A stretch of 64,000 nt of DNA from contig NZ_JACGWA010000004.1 of assembly GCF_014077505.1 (NCBI RefSeq), positions 124,001 to 188,000 on the forward strand, read 5' to 3'. The position numbers and the translations under genes were made by a program. Under the pieces are notes generated by a model that was not told the DNA's origin, did no database searches, and saw only the letters and a list, made by a program, of their open reading frames with translations. The DNA comes from Colwellia sp. BRX10-3. GTDB taxonomy: Bacteria; Pseudomonadota; Gammaproteobacteria; Enterobacterales; Alteromonadaceae. Shown here piece by piece: positions 18,685 through 28,151 of the stretch; the stretch's first letter is position 1; each line of letters starts with the position of its first letter.

Positions 18685-19407
18685 ATGTCTGCTATTTATC
18701 TTATCCGTCACGGGCAAGCTTCATTTGGTAAAGCTGATTATGATCAATTGTCTGAAAAAGGCGATAGGCAATCGCAATTACTAGGTAAGTTCTGGCAAGC
18801 TCTTCCGGCGCCTAACAAAATCTTTTCAGGTGATTTACTGCGCCATGAACAAACATTAGATAATTTTTTGCAAGGTTATCAGGGCATTAAACCCTCCACG
18901 GTTTTACATTCAGGTTTCAATGAATTTAACCATGTTGATATGTTGACCCGTTACGATGCCCAGTGGGAAAACTTTGTTGTTATGGCAGCAAAAATTAGCC
19001 AACAACCTGACGCGAACCGTTTTTTACAAAAAGAATTCTCCCTCGCACTCAAACGTTGGGTGAGTGGCAAGTACGACGGTGATTATATTGAAAGCTGGTC
19101 ACAATTTAAAAAACGTTGTATAGCTGCTTTACAAGATGTGGTTACCCAAGAATTAACCATTAAAAAGTCTTTTGGAAGTGTTAATCCATCAAAAAACATA
19201 TGTATTTTTACATCAGGGGGCACTATCTCCGTACTTGTTCAGCATATATTAGGTTTATCTGATGAAAATACCTTAGCGGTAATTCAGCAATTACGTAATA
19301 CCAGTGTCACCAAATTATTTTTTTCAAAAAACAAGTTCAGTATCGATTATTTGAATAATTATGCTCATTTAACCCAAGCGGGTGCTGATTGGGTAACGTT
19401 CAGATAA
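18685..19407 (+). CDS. Histidine phosphatase family protein
   Basis: A 240-residue protein with the branch-1 histidine phosphatase signature LIRHGQASFG at the N-terminus (catalytic His in RHG), a SGDLLRHEQT segment providing the second phosphate-binding Arg, and an acidic FNEFNHVDM stretch. At the place of the usual second catalytic His (VSHGG) this chain reads FTSGGTIS. I recall this substitution from a subgroup of these proteins, but it should be checked. It is the first gene of the catabolic block, 40 bp before an SDR gene. Substrates in this family are diverse; here a phospho-acyl intermediate or a regulator are both possible. Confidence 0.85.
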   Translation: MSAIYLIRHGQASFGKADYDQLSEKGDRQSQLLGKFWQALPAPNKIFSGDLLRHEQTLDNFLQGYQGIKPSTVLHSGFNEFNHVDMLTRYDAQWENFVVMAAKISQQPDANRFLQKEFSLALKRWVSGKYDGDYIESWSQFKKRCIAALQDVVTQELTIKKSFGSVNPSKNICIFTSGGTISVLVQHILGLSDENTLAVIQQLRNTSVTKLFFSKNKFSIDYLNNYAHLTQAGADWVTFR

Positions 19408-19446
19408 GAAATAACAAATACAAAATTTATACATAGGAAGGTAGAT

Positions 19447-20214
19447 ATGAGTACCAATTTATTTGATTTAACAGGAAAGGTTGCTTTAGTTACTGGAGCA
19501 AGTCGTGGCATTGGCGAGCAAATAGCAAAATTACTAGCACAAAACGGCGCGCATGTCATTGTATCGAGTCGTAAAATTGAAGGGTGCCAAGCCGTTGTCG
19601 ATCAAATTATAGCCGCAGGCGGCAGTGCACAAGCTATTAGCTGTCACATTGGTGAAATGGCACAAATAGAAAGCATTTTTGAGCAAATTTCAACAGAGCA
19701 CGGTAAGTTAGATATATTAGTGAATAACGCCGCTACAAACCCGTACTTTGGTCATGTATTAGATACAGATTTAGCCGCATTTCAAAAGACTGTCGACGTT
19801 AATATTCGTGGTTACTTTTTCATGTCAACGATTGGCGCTAAATTAATGAAAGCTAACGAAGGTGGTGCGATTGTTAACGTTGCTTCTATCAATGGCGTTA
19901 TACCCGGTGATTATCAAGGGATATATTCCATTACCAAAGCCGCGGTTATTTCCATGACCAAAACCTTCGCTAAAGAATGCGCGCAATTTAATATTCGTGT
20001 TAATGCTTTATTACCCGGAGGAACAGACACTAAATTTGCCTCAACTTTAGTCAATAATCCCAAAATATTAGAACAATTGTTACATCACGTACCAATGAAG
20101 CGTGTAGCACAGCCTGAAGAAATGGCAGGTACTGTTTTGTACTTGGTTTCAAATGCCTCTAGCTACACCACAGGTACAGCAATTAATGTCGATGGCGGTT
20201 ATTTAATCGGATAG
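19447..20214 (+). CDS. SDR-family NAD(P)-dependent oxidoreductase
   Basis: A 255-residue classical short-chain dehydrogenase/reductase. It has the cofactor motif TGASRGIG at residues ~16-23, the NNAAT structural motif (~93), a catalytic Ser in NVASING, and YSITK providing Tyr/Lys (~158-162). A RALLPGG-like segment and the C-terminal TGTAINVDGGYLIG follow. It resembles 3-oxoacyl reductases and the LvaD-type reductases that act on keto-acyl-CoA, but the sequence does not fix the substrate. An AGGAAGG ribosome binding site precedes the ATG. It lies between a histidine phosphatase and an old-yellow-enzyme reductase in one transcription direction. Confidence 0.9.
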   Translation: MSTNLFDLTGKVALVTGASRGIGEQIAKLLAQNGAHVIVSSRKIEGCQAVVDQIIAAGGSAQAISCHIGEMAQIESIFEQISTEHGKLDILVNNAATNPYFGHVLDTDLAAFQKTVDVNIRGYFFMSTIGAKLMKANEGGAIVNVASINGVIPGDYQGIYSITKAAVISMTKTFAKECAQFNIRVNALLPGGTDTKFASTLVNNPKILEQLLHHVPMKRVAQPEEMAGTVLYLVSNASSYTTGTAINVDGGYLIG

Positions 20215-20332
20215 TAGTATTCATTGAAATATGTTTAACATTGTTTGCATGCAGTAAACCTTGTTTCAGATGTTCTGCAGTCACGCTAGTTACAGAACAT
20301 TAGCAATTAAAAAAGAGAGTTTAGGAAATAAC

Positions 20333-21454
20333 ATGAGTAACAATAATGCAGCAACGGCAAAACTTTTTCAGTCATTTACGACAGGCGGTTTAACGCTAAG
20401 AAATCGTACGGTTATGGCACCAATGACCCGTACTTTTTCACCAAATTATGTACCCAATGCCGATGTAGCTAAATATTATCGTCGCAGAGCCGAAGGTAAT
20501 GTCGGTTTAATTATTACTGAAGGTACTTTTATTTCGCATAAAGCGGCCAATGGTTATGAACGTGTCCCCGCCATTTTTGGCGAAGAAGCACTAGCAGGCT
20601 GGAAACATGTAGTTGATGAAGTGCATGCTGCAGGCGGAAAAATAGCACCACAGCTATGGCATGTTGGCTCAGTACGTAAAGAAGGTATTGGTCCAGATAA
20701 AGCAATTCCTGCCTATAGTCCATCAGGTTTATATAAGCCGGGCGCACCAAACGGTGTGGCGATGAGCCAAGCAGATATCGATGAAGTCGTTGCCTCGTTT
20801 GCTCAAGCTGCAGCTGATTCCAAAGCTATTGGCTTTGATGCGATTGAAGTGCATGGCGCGCATGGCTATTTGGTTGATCAATTCTTTTGGGAAGGTACAA
20901 ACCAACGTAGCGATAAATATGGTGGCTCATTAGAAAATAGAGCGCGTTTCGCTGTTGAAATAGTTGAGGCTATTCGCCTTGCTGTCGGTGAAGACTTTCC
21001 TATCATATTTAGGTTTTCTCAATGGAAGCAGCAAGATTACAACGCTAAGCTTTGCCAAACACCCAAAGAATTAGCAACATTCCTATCTTTACTCAGCAAT
21101 GCCGGTGTTGACGTGTTTCATGCCAGCACCCGCCGTTTTTGGTTACCTGAGTTTGAAGGTTCAGAGTTAAACCTTGCCGGTTGGACCAAAAAGCTTACCA
21201 ATAAGCCCGTTATCACCGTAGGTAGTGTTGGCTTAGATAGCGACTTTACTGGTGAAGGTAGCACTGACCTTGGAGGTACCTCTAACCCAATGGGTATTGA
21301 AGGTTTATTAATACGTTTAAATAATGATGAATTTGATCTGGTGGCCATTGGCCGCGCGTTGTTAGTTGACCCTGAATGGGTAAACAAAATTCAGCACAAT
21401 AAAGACGACGAAATAGCGCCATTTAATAAAGATGCGCTGATGAAATTAAGTTAA
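20333..21454 (+). CDS. NADH:flavin oxidoreductase, old yellow enzyme family
   Basis: A 373-residue FMN-dependent TIM-barrel enzyme of the old yellow enzyme family, which reduces the C=C bond of alpha,beta-unsaturated aldehydes and ketones. Visible motifs: NRTVMAPMTRTF near the N-terminus, ITEGTFIS, the IEVHGAHGYLVDQFF substrate-binding His pair, SDKYGGSLENRARF, and the AIGRALLVDPEWVNKI phosphate-binding end. The ATG at 20333 has an AGGAA ribosome binding site; the frame extends upstream to a TTG at 20261 without family resemblance. Its place beside acyl-CoA enzymes suggests detoxifying or channelling of oxidised lipid enones. Confidence 0.9.
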   Translation: MSNNNAATAKLFQSFTTGGLTLRNRTVMAPMTRTFSPNYVPNADVAKYYRRRAEGNVGLIITEGTFISHKAANGYERVPAIFGEEALAGWKHVVDEVHAAGGKIAPQLWHVGSVRKEGIGPDKAIPAYSPSGLYKPGAPNGVAMSQADIDEVVASFAQAAADSKAIGFDAIEVHGAHGYLVDQFFWEGTNQRSDKYGGSLENRARFAVEIVEAIRLAVGEDFPIIFRFSQWKQQDYNAKLCQTPKELATFLSLLSNAGVDVFHASTRRFWLPEFEGSELNLAGWTKKLTNKPVITVGSVGLDSDFTGEGSTDLGGTSNPMGIEGLLIRLNNDEFDLVAIGRALLVDPEWVNKIQHNKDDEIAPFNKDALMKLS

Positions 21455-21533
21455 TAAACGCCATTTATGTCTATATAACTATTGGCATGAATGGCGACAT
21501 AAAAAACGGCATTTAAAAATATAAGGATTTCCC

Positions 21534-22742
21534 ATGGATTTTGAATACAGCGACAAGGTTAAAGAACTAATTGCACGTGTAACCGTGTTTATGGATGAGC
21601 ATGTTTATCCTGTTGAAGCGAAAATGCATGAGCAAGTAGCTCAAAATCAATGGTCAACGCCACCGTTAATGGAAGCACTTAAAGCCAAAGCAAAAGCGCA
21701 AGGCTTATGGAATTTATTTTTACCGGTAAGTTACGGTAAATATAGTGCCGGGTTAACTAACTTAGAATATGCACCGCTTGCTGAAATTATGGGTAAAGTG
21801 ATGTGGGCACCTGAAGTGTTTAATTGTGCTGCGCCTGATACCGGTAATATGGAAGTATTAGCGAAATATGGTAACGAAGCGCAGAAAAAACAATGGTTAG
21901 AGCCGCTACTTGAAGGCAAAATTCGTTCAGCTTTTGCTATGACAGAGCCAGAAGTAGCCTCGAGCGATGCGACTAACATTGAACTACGTATTGAACGTGA
22001 TGGTGATGAATATGTCATCAATGGTCGAAAATTTTATATTAGCGGCGCATGTCGCAAACAATGTGAAATTATGATCGTGATGGGCAAAACAGACCCAGGT
22101 AATAGCAACCGATATATTCAGCAGTCTCAAGTTCTAGTGCCGATGAATACACCGGGTGTAACTATGGTGCGACCAATGCAAGTCTTTGGTTATAACGACG
22201 CACCAGAAGGGCATGCTGAAATCACCTTTGAAAATGTTCGTGTACCCGTTACAAACATTATTGTTGGTGAAGGTAAAGGTTTTGAAATTGCACAAGGTCG
22301 CCTAGGTCCAGGACGTATTCATCATTGCATGCGCTCAGTTGGTATTGCACAACGCGCCTTAGATTTAATGTGTAAGCGGGTTAACGAGCGAATTGTTTTT
22401 GGCCGCCCGATGATCAAGCAACAATCTGTGCGTGAAGATATTGCAATTTCTGCTTGTCAAATTGAACAGGCACGTCTGATGACTTTAAAAGCAGCGCAAA
22501 AGATGGATACAGAGGGTAATAAAGCCGCTAAAGATATTATCGCGATGATAAAGATTGTTGCACCAAATATGTCACTTGATGTCATAGATCGCGCTATTCA
22601 ATGCCATGGCGCTGTGGGTGTCAGTCAAGATACCTTTTTAGCTCATGCGTATGCCGGACAAAGAACACTGCGTTTAGCTGATGGCCCTGATCAAGTACAC
22701 ATGATGCAACTAGGCCGAGATTTAGTGAAAAAGTCGACGTAA
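21534..22742 (+). CDS. Acyl-CoA dehydrogenase, ACAD10/11-like
   Basis: A 402-residue flavoprotein of the acyl-CoA dehydrogenase family, resembling the ACAD10/ACAD11 branch (and LvaC of levulinate catabolism). Features include the N-terminal helical domain, [17 protein letters not shown] (FAD and substrate contact), [13 protein letters not shown], the [13 protein letters not shown] stretch typical of this branch, and the C-terminal [15 protein letters not shown] and [14 protein letters not shown]. Members of this branch eliminate phosphate from 4-phospho-acyl-CoA, moving the hydroxyl to C3. The next gene is an APH-like kinase, the expected partner. In animals both activities are fused in one protein. 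Confidence 0.9.
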   Translation: MDFEYSDKVKELIARVTVFMDEHVYPVEAKMHEQVAQNQWSTPPLMEALKAKAKAQGLWNLFLPVSYGKYSAGLTNLEYAPLAEIMGKVMWAPEVFNCAAPDTGNMEVLAKYGNEAQKKQWLEPLLEGKIRSAFAMTEPEVASSDATNIELRIERDGDEYVINGRKFYISGACRKQCEIMIVMGKTDPGNSNRYIQQSQVLVPMNTPGVTMVRPMQVFGYNDAPEGHAEITFENVRVPVTNIIVGEGKGFEIAQGRLGPGRIHHCMRSVGIAQRALDLMCKRVNERIVFGRPMIKQQSVREDIAISACQIEQARLMTLKAAQKMDTEGNKAAKDIIAMIKIVAPNMSLDVIDRAIQCHGAVGVSQDTFLAHAYAGQRTLRLADGPDQVHMMQLGRDLVKKST

Positions 22743-22797
22743 TAGCAGCTACTTTGAAGCAATGAGAAGAGATAAACCAATTGAAGAGAAAAAACCT

Positions 22798-23838
22798 ATG
22801 ACTGCAACGGTTACATTTGATGTAGAAAAATTAACTCAATACCTTGAGTCTCATGTCGCTGGTTTTATTGGCCCGATCACCTTAACAAAGTTTACTGGTG
22901 GGCAATCAAATCCTACCTATAAAGTAACAGCCAAATCAGGCTTGTATGTACTGCGCAGCCAGCCGCCGGGAAAATTATTAAAATCTGCCCATGCTGTTGA
23001 CCGAGAATATCAAGTGCTTAATGCACTAAAAGATACAGACGTTGCCGTTGCTCAGGTCTATCACCTTTGTCGTGATACCAGCCTTATTGGTGCTATGTTT
23101 TACCTGATGGAGTTTTGTGATGGCGCTGTTTACTGGAGCGCATCATTACCTGAAATTTCAACCAATGCTTATCGTAGCCAAATGTATGATGCGATGAATA
23201 AATCATTAGTCGCGCTGCACAGTGTTGATATAGATGCTGTCGGTTTACAAGACTACGGAAAGGCGGGTAATTATTTTGAACGACAATTTGGCCGTTGGAC
23301 TTCGCAATACCGTACAACAGAACTACAAAAAATTCCTGCCATGGATCAACTAATACTCTGGCTTGAGAAACATCTACCAGAAGATGATGGCAAAGTTTGT
23401 TTGGTTCATGGTGATTTTCGCTTAGACAATATGATGTTCGCCAAAGATAAACCTGAAGTTATGGCGGTGCTCGATTGGGAGTTGTCCACCTTAGGACATC
23501 CATTTTCTGATTTAGCTTATCAATGTATGCAATTACGTATGCCACAAGGCATGGGCACTATCGATGGCTTAAAAGGCGTTGATAGAGCAAGTTTAGGCAT
23601 ACCGACAGAAGAAGAATATGTCGGGGATTACTGTCAACGCATGGGTATTGATGGTATCCAAAATTGGAGCTTCTACCTTGCGTTTAGCTTTTTTAGGTTA
23701 GCGGCAATAGTGCAAGGTGTGGCAAAACGAGCATCAGAGGGTAATGCCTCAAATGAACATGCCAATAAAGTTGGGGCATTTGTCGAACCTCTAGCGCAAA
23801 TGGCTTTAAGTATTATTAAAAATTCAGACGAGCCATAA
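22798..23838 (+). CDS. Phosphotransferase (APH) family protein, ACAD10/11 kinase-like
   Basis: A 346-residue aminoglycoside-phosphotransferase-fold kinase. The N-lobe has FTGGQSNPTYKV and the LRSQPPGKLLKSAHAVDREYQVL Lys/Arg region; the catalytic loop is LVHGDFRLDNMMF and the Mg-binding motif is VLDWELSTLGHPFSDLAY. This matches the kinase domain fused to ACAD10/ACAD11 in animals and LvaA in Pseudomonas, which phosphorylates 4-hydroxyacyl-CoA. The preceding gene encodes the matching dehydrogenase. The ATG at 22798 starts the conserved part; an in-frame ATG at 22762 would add 12 charged residues. No obvious LvaB-like small partner is adjacent. Confidence 0.88.
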   Translation: MTATVTFDVEKLTQYLESHVAGFIGPITLTKFTGGQSNPTYKVTAKSGLYVLRSQPPGKLLKSAHAVDREYQVLNALKDTDVAVAQVYHLCRDTSLIGAMFYLMEFCDGAVYWSASLPEISTNAYRSQMYDAMNKSLVALHSVDIDAVGLQDYGKAGNYFERQFGRWTSQYRTTELQKIPAMDQLILWLEKHLPEDDGKVCLVHGDFRLDNMMFAKDKPEVMAVLDWELSTLGHPFSDLAYQCMQLRMPQGMGTIDGLKGVDRASLGIPTEEEYVGDYCQRMGIDGIQNWSFYLAFSFFRLAAIVQGVAKRASEGNASNEHANKVGAFVEPLAQMALSIIKNSDEP

Positions 23839-23881
23839 ATTAGTTTTATATCAAACAATATTTGTAATGTAAGGAAGTAAC

Positions 23882-24643
23882 ATGGATCCACTATTAGATT
23901 TTACCGGGAAAGTAGCTGTTATAACAGGTGCAGCGCAAGGCTTTGGCCAGCTGTTAGCTGAAGAGCTAGCCAAACGTGGCGCAAAATTAGTGATCAGTGA
24001 TATTAACAAATCTGGCGTGCTAAAAGTGGCTGATGATATTGCAGCAACTGGCGCTTCAGTTATTGCCATGGCATGTGACGTTTCAAAAAATGATGATTGT
24101 AAAGCAATGGTAGATACCGCAATTGAAAACTTTGGTCGTGTCGATATTGGGGTTAACAACGCCGGTGTTGCTCATGAGTTTATGCCACTGCACGAAATTG
24201 ACGAGTCAATAATGGACAGCCAATTTGCCATTAACGTTAAAGGTGTGCAATTTGGTATGCGCCATCAAATACAACAAATGTTGCAACAAGGTGAAGGCGC
24301 TATTCTTAATGTCAGTTCTATGGCGGGTATCAGCGGTGCAGCAAGAGGCAGTGCTTATGCTATGGCTAAACATGCGGTTATTGGTTTAACCAAAACAGGT
24401 GCTGTTGAGTATGGTCGCAACAATATTCGTATAAACGCTATTTGCCCGTTTTTTACCTTAACGCCTATGGTGACTAATTTTGCTGACCAAGAACAACAAA
24501 AAAGAATGAGCAAAGGCGCCCCTATGAACCGTTTAGGTCAGCCGAAAGAAATTGTTGCCATGATGCTGATGATGCTATCGCCAGCCAATACTTATATGAC
24601 CGGACAATGTATCGCCATAGATGGCGGTGTTTCTGCTCAGTAA
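23882..24643 (+). CDS. SDR-family oxidoreductase
   Basis: A 253-residue classical short-chain dehydrogenase. The cofactor loop is TGAAQGFGQ (~16), followed by an acidic VISDINKSG that suggests NAD(H) preference, NNAGVAHE, a catalytic Ser in NVSSMAG, and SAYAMAKHA with Tyr/Lys. The C-terminal TGQCIAIDGGVSAQ is standard. It probably oxidises a hydroxyacyl-CoA intermediate or reduces a keto form. An AAGGAAG ribosome binding site lies just before the ATG. It lies 43 bp after the kinase gene and 91 bp before an acyl-CoA dehydrogenase gene, in one direction, so it is likely in the same operon. Confidence 0.9.
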   Translation: MDPLLDFTGKVAVITGAAQGFGQLLAEELAKRGAKLVISDINKSGVLKVADDIAATGASVIAMACDVSKNDDCKAMVDTAIENFGRVDIGVNNAGVAHEFMPLHEIDESIMDSQFAINVKGVQFGMRHQIQQMLQQGEGAILNVSSMAGISGAARGSAYAMAKHAVIGLTKTGAVEYGRNNIRINAICPFFTLTPMVTNFADQEQQKRMSKGAPMNRLGQPKEIVAMMLMMLSPANTYMTGQCIAIDGGVSAQ

Positions 24644-24734
24644 TCTGTAATTGCTATGAGTAAAACGCACCGGTTAACCAATAAGCAAAAAACTCGGTGT
24701 TATTTAGAAAAGTAAAAAGATGAGAAGCTAATTT

Positions 24735-26540
24735 ATGTCTGCAACATTAATGAATGAACGTGATCTTGAATTCATGCTCTATGAACTTTTTGATAGTGAG
24801 TCACTGATAAAAAGGCAGCGCTATCAAGATCATGACCGTCAAACCTTCAATGAAGTTATTAATACCGCTAAAGCGATAGCTGAGAAACACTTCTTACCTA
24901 TTCGACAAAAGCTAGATACTCATCAACCCACATTCGACGGTAAAAACGTCAGCCTTATCCCTGAATTAAAACCGGCCATTGAAGCGGTGATAGCCTCGGG
25001 TATTTCGTCAGCTACGGCAGATTACGAATCAAACGGCATGCAGTTACCGCCTATTATTGCCAGTGCTGCTAGCACGTATTTAACCGCTGCAGGTGGTGTG
25101 GGTTTAGGTTACAACATGTTGACCAACGCTAATGCAAATTTACTTGAAGCCTATGGTAGCAAGGCGCTTATAGATAAATGGGTTAAACCTATGCGTTCAG
25201 GCCGATTTATGGGCACCATGGCGATGACAGAACCTGGCAGTGGTTCAGGGCTTGGCGATTTAATTACTAAAGCAGTGAAGTCTGAAGATGGCACATATCG
25301 TATTAGCGGTAATAAAATTTATATTTCTGGTGGCGATCATGACTTAAGTGAAAACATTGTTCATCTTGTTCTTGCCCGAGTTCAAGGCGCGCCTAGAGGC
25401 GTTAAAGGTATTTCGTTGTTTGTGGTGCCTAAGTTTTTAGTGAGTGATGACGGCATTGTGGGTGATGATAACGAAGTTGCTCTTGCGGGCTTATTCCACA
25501 AAATGGGTGGTCGTGCGCAAACATCAACGGCATTAAGTTTCGGTGAGAAAAATGGCTCAATAGGTTATTTGGTGGGAGAAGAAAACCAAGGACTTAAGTA
25601 CATGTTTCATATGATGAATGAGGCACGTATTATGGTAGGTACAAGTGGTGCAACACTGGCGATTGCAGGGTATCAATACGCGCTAGATTACGCTAAAAAT
25701 CGTCCACAAGGGCGCTTGCCATCTTGTAAAGATCCGCTTTCTCCTATTGTTAATATTATAGAACATGCCGATGTTCGCCGGATGTTATTAGCGCAAAAAA
25801 CTTATGCTGAAGGCGCACTTTCGTTAGTACTTTACGGCTCACAACTAAGCGATGACGAAAAAACCGCCCCAACAGTTGAAGCGAGAGAGCACGCACACGT
25901 GTTATTAGACTTCCTAACGCCTATTATTAAAACTTGGCCGTCTGAATATGGCACCAAAGCGAACGATTTAGCGATTCAAGTACTCGGCGGTCATGGTTAT
26001 ATCAACGAACATCCTGTCGAGTTGTTTTATCGAGATAATCGCTTAAACGCTATACATGAAGGCACTACAGGTATTCAGTCGTTAGACTTATTAACCCGAA
26101 AAGTACCGATGCATAAAATGGCCGGATACACGGCAACACTAGGCGAAATTTATAAAACAATCGAAGCAGCAAAACAATGTAAAAATCTAGATGAATTTTC
26201 CACACAACTTATCGAGGCCGTTAATACCTTAAAGCAAACAACAGAAAGTGTGTTAGGCGCAATGTCGACCCGTAATATAGATTTAGCGTTAGCAAATTCT
26301 GTCAAATACCTAGAACTATTTGGTCACGTTATTGTGGCGTGGTTATGGTTAAAGCAGGGTATTGTTGCAAGCCAAGCACTGGGTAAGCATCCGCATCAAG
26401 CAGATGAGAATTTTTATAACGGAAAACTTCAAGCATTGCAGTATTTTTATCGTTTTGAGCTACCAAAGATAGCGTTATGGTCAAACATTTTACACAACAC
26501 TGACAGTACAACGTATGACATGAAAGCAGACTGGTTTTAA
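24735..26540 (+). CDS. Long-form acyl-CoA dehydrogenase with C-terminal extension
   Basis: A 601-residue acyl-CoA dehydrogenase of the long bacterial type. After a leading segment come the FAD/substrate motif GTMAMTEPGSGSGLGDL, the ISGGDHDLSENIVHLVLARV and FVVPKF strands, and the NEARIMVGTSGATLAI region. Next are QVLGGHGYINEHPVELFYRDNRLNAIHEGTTGIQSLDLL, typical of FadE5-like enzymes, and a C-terminal ~130-residue helical domain. It introduces the alpha,beta double bond in beta-oxidation. A paralogue of the same architecture lies at 39915-41708, outside the main operon. It is followed by a MaoC-type hydratase. Confidence 0.92.
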   Translation: MSATLMNERDLEFMLYELFDSESLIKRQRYQDHDRQTFNEVINTAKAIAEKHFLPIRQKLDTHQPTFDGKNVSLIPELKPAIEAVIASGISSATADYESNGMQLPPIIASAASTYLTAAGGVGLGYNMLTNANANLLEAYGSKALIDKWVKPMRSGRFMGTMAMTEPGSGSGLGDLITKAVKSEDGTYRISGNKIYISGGDHDLSENIVHLVLARVQGAPRGVKGISLFVVPKFLVSDDGIVGDDNEVALAGLFHKMGGRAQTSTALSFGEKNGSIGYLVGEENQGLKYMFHMMNEARIMVGTSGATLAIAGYQYALDYAKNRPQGRLPSCKDPLSPIVNIIEHADVRRMLLAQKTYAEGALSLVLYGSQLSDDEKTAPTVEAREHAHVLLDFLTPIIKTWPSEYGTKANDLAIQVLGGHGYINEHPVELFYRDNRLNAIHEGTTGIQSLDLLTRKVPMHKMAGYTATLGEIYKTIEAAKQCKNLDEFSTQLIEAVNTLKQTTESVLGAMSTRNIDLALANSVKYLELFGHVIVAWLWLKQGIVASQALGKHPHQADENFYNGKLQALQYFYRFELPKIALWSNILHNTDSTTYDMKADWF

Positions 26541-26643
26541 AGTTTTACGATAGCGCTAATCCATAGTGAATAGGGCTATATCTTAACTTTAAGTAAAGCT
26601 TAACTAGATGAATCTAGCTAAAACAGTTAAATGGAGACTAACT

Positions 26644-27105
26644 ATGCCAACCATAATAAAAAAAGATGTAATAGCAAATTACATTGGTTTTGAAGCCGAA
26701 CCCACCCCTTGGCACGAGATAACGCAAGCGCAAATTAATCAATTTGCAGATTGTACTCTCGATCATCAATTTATCCATGTTGATGAAGAAAAGGCTAAAG
26801 CAACACCTTTCGGTTCAACCATCGCACATGGGTTTTTATCTTTATCAATGCTTTCTCATTTTGCTGAAGATTTCAGTGTCATTATTGAAGGTTTTTATAT
26901 GGGCTTAAATGCTGGGTTTGATAAGGTCAGGTTCCTACAAGCTGTCAAAGTAAATAGTCGTGTTAGAGCACACGCTAAAATCTTAGTCATTGAAGAGAAA
27001 AAACCAGGGCAATATCGTTTATGTACACAAGTAACGGTTGAAATTGAAGATTGTGACACGCCAGCATTAGTTGCAGAGTGGGTTTCAGTTCAAATGGTGA
27101 AGTAA
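26644..27105 (+). CDS. MaoC-family dehydratase (hotdog-fold enoyl-CoA hydratase)
   Basis: A 153-residue hotdog-fold protein with the R-specific hydratase signature: FADCTLDHQFIHVDEEKAKATPFGSTIAHGFLSLSM, in which the Asp and His of DHQFIH form the catalytic pair. Such enzymes hydrate trans-2-enoyl-CoA to (R)-3-hydroxyacyl-CoA. The ATG at 26644 is preceded by GGAGA at 26633-26637; an upstream ATG at 26608 lacks a comparable site. The next gene encodes an SDR resembling the dehydrogenase part of peroxisomal multifunctional enzyme type 2, so the pair would form an R-specific beta-oxidation route. Confidence 0.92.
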   Translation: MPTIIKKDVIANYIGFEAEPTPWHEITQAQINQFADCTLDHQFIHVDEEKAKATPFGSTIAHGFLSLSMLSHFAEDFSVIIEGFYMGLNAGFDKVRFLQAVKVNSRVRAHAKILVIEEKKPGQYRLCTQVTVEIEDCDTPALVAEWVSVQMVK

Positions 27106-27156
27106 AGCCATATATCGTCTATACATTGTTTATAAAAAAAGTTTTAAGGAAGTATT

Positions 27157-28071
27157 ATGTCAATTAATTTTGCAGGAAAGGTCGCCATAGTTACCGGCGC
27201 AGGTAACGGTTTAGGTCGCTCTCACGCATTAGCACTTGCGGCACGTGGCGCAAAAGTGGTGGTTAACGATTTAGGCGGCGCTCGCGATGGCAGCGGTGCA
27301 TCGTCAGCAGCCTCTCAAGAAGTTGTGCGTTTAATTGTAGAAAATGGCGGTGAAGCTATCAGCCACGGTGCTAACGTTGCAAACTTTGATGAAGTGCAAG
27401 ACATGGTTAATCAAGCCATGGAAAAATGGGGTCGTGTTGATATTCTTATTAACAATGCTGGCATTTTACGTGATAAATCTTTTTCAAAAATGACTTTGGA
27501 TGATTTTAAATTGGTGATGGATGTTCATGTCATGGGCTCTGTTAACTGCACGAAAGCGGTTTGGGAAATCATGCGCGCACAAAACTATGGTCGTATCGTG
27601 ATGACCACATCTTCCAGTGGCATGTACGGTAATTTCGGACAATCAAATTACGGTGCTGCAAAAATGGCGGTACTAGGATTGATGAATACCTTAGTACTAG
27701 AAGGGGCAAAAAACAATATTCGGATAAATGCACTCGCACCAACAGCGGGTACACGTATGACAGAAGATTTAATGCCTCCAGAAATTGTGCAAAAATTTGC
27801 ACCTGAAGCTGTAACCGCAGGACTTTTGACACTGTGTGATGACGACGCACCTAATCGTTTTATTTTATGTGCTGGCGCAGGCGGTTATTCAAGTGCCAGT
27901 ATATTTGAAACCGAAGGTTGTTTTATTCCCCAGCATAACCAAAGCCCTGAAGCCGTGCGTGAGCAATGGCAGGAACTAACACAGCAAACAGGCCAAGCGA
28001 CATTAGCGTCAGGGGCAAAACAAGGTGAAAAGTTTGTTTTAAAAGCAATGGCCTTCATGAAATCACAATAA
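27157..28071 (+). CDS. SDR dehydrogenase resembling the (R)-3-hydroxyacyl-CoA dehydrogenase domain of MFE-2
   Basis: A 304-residue short-chain dehydrogenase longer than the classical type. TGAGNGLGRSHALALAARGAKVVVNDLGG is the hallmark N-terminus of the D-bifunctional (MFE-2/HSD17B4) dehydrogenase domain. NNAGILRDKSF, TTSSSGMYGNFGQSNYGAAK (Ser, Tyr, Lys) and INALAPTAGTRMTEDLMPP follow. It lacks the fused hydratase and SCP2 domains of the eukaryotic protein; the separate MaoC protein encoded 51 bp upstream could supply the hydratase step. The expected reaction is NAD-dependent oxidation of (R)-3-hydroxyacyl-CoA to 3-ketoacyl-CoA. Confidence 0.9.
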   Translation: MSINFAGKVAIVTGAGNGLGRSHALALAARGAKVVVNDLGGARDGSGASSAASQEVVRLIVENGGEAISHGANVANFDEVQDMVNQAMEKWGRVDILINNAGILRDKSFSKMTLDDFKLVMDVHVMGSVNCTKAVWEIMRAQNYGRIVMTTSSSGMYGNFGQSNYGAAKMAVLGLMNTLVLEGAKNNIRINALAPTAGTRMTEDLMPPEIVQKFAPEAVTAGLLTLCDDDAPNRFILCAGAGGYSSASIFETEGCFIPQHNQSPEAVREQWQELTQQTGQATLASGAKQGEKFVLKAMAFMKSQ

Positions 28072-28151
28072 AAATAGTCACGCGTAACTGTTTTTAATGC
28101 AAAGTTATCTAGCTAATTTTAATTTATTCAGCAAGTTAAAAGGAATCAGTC

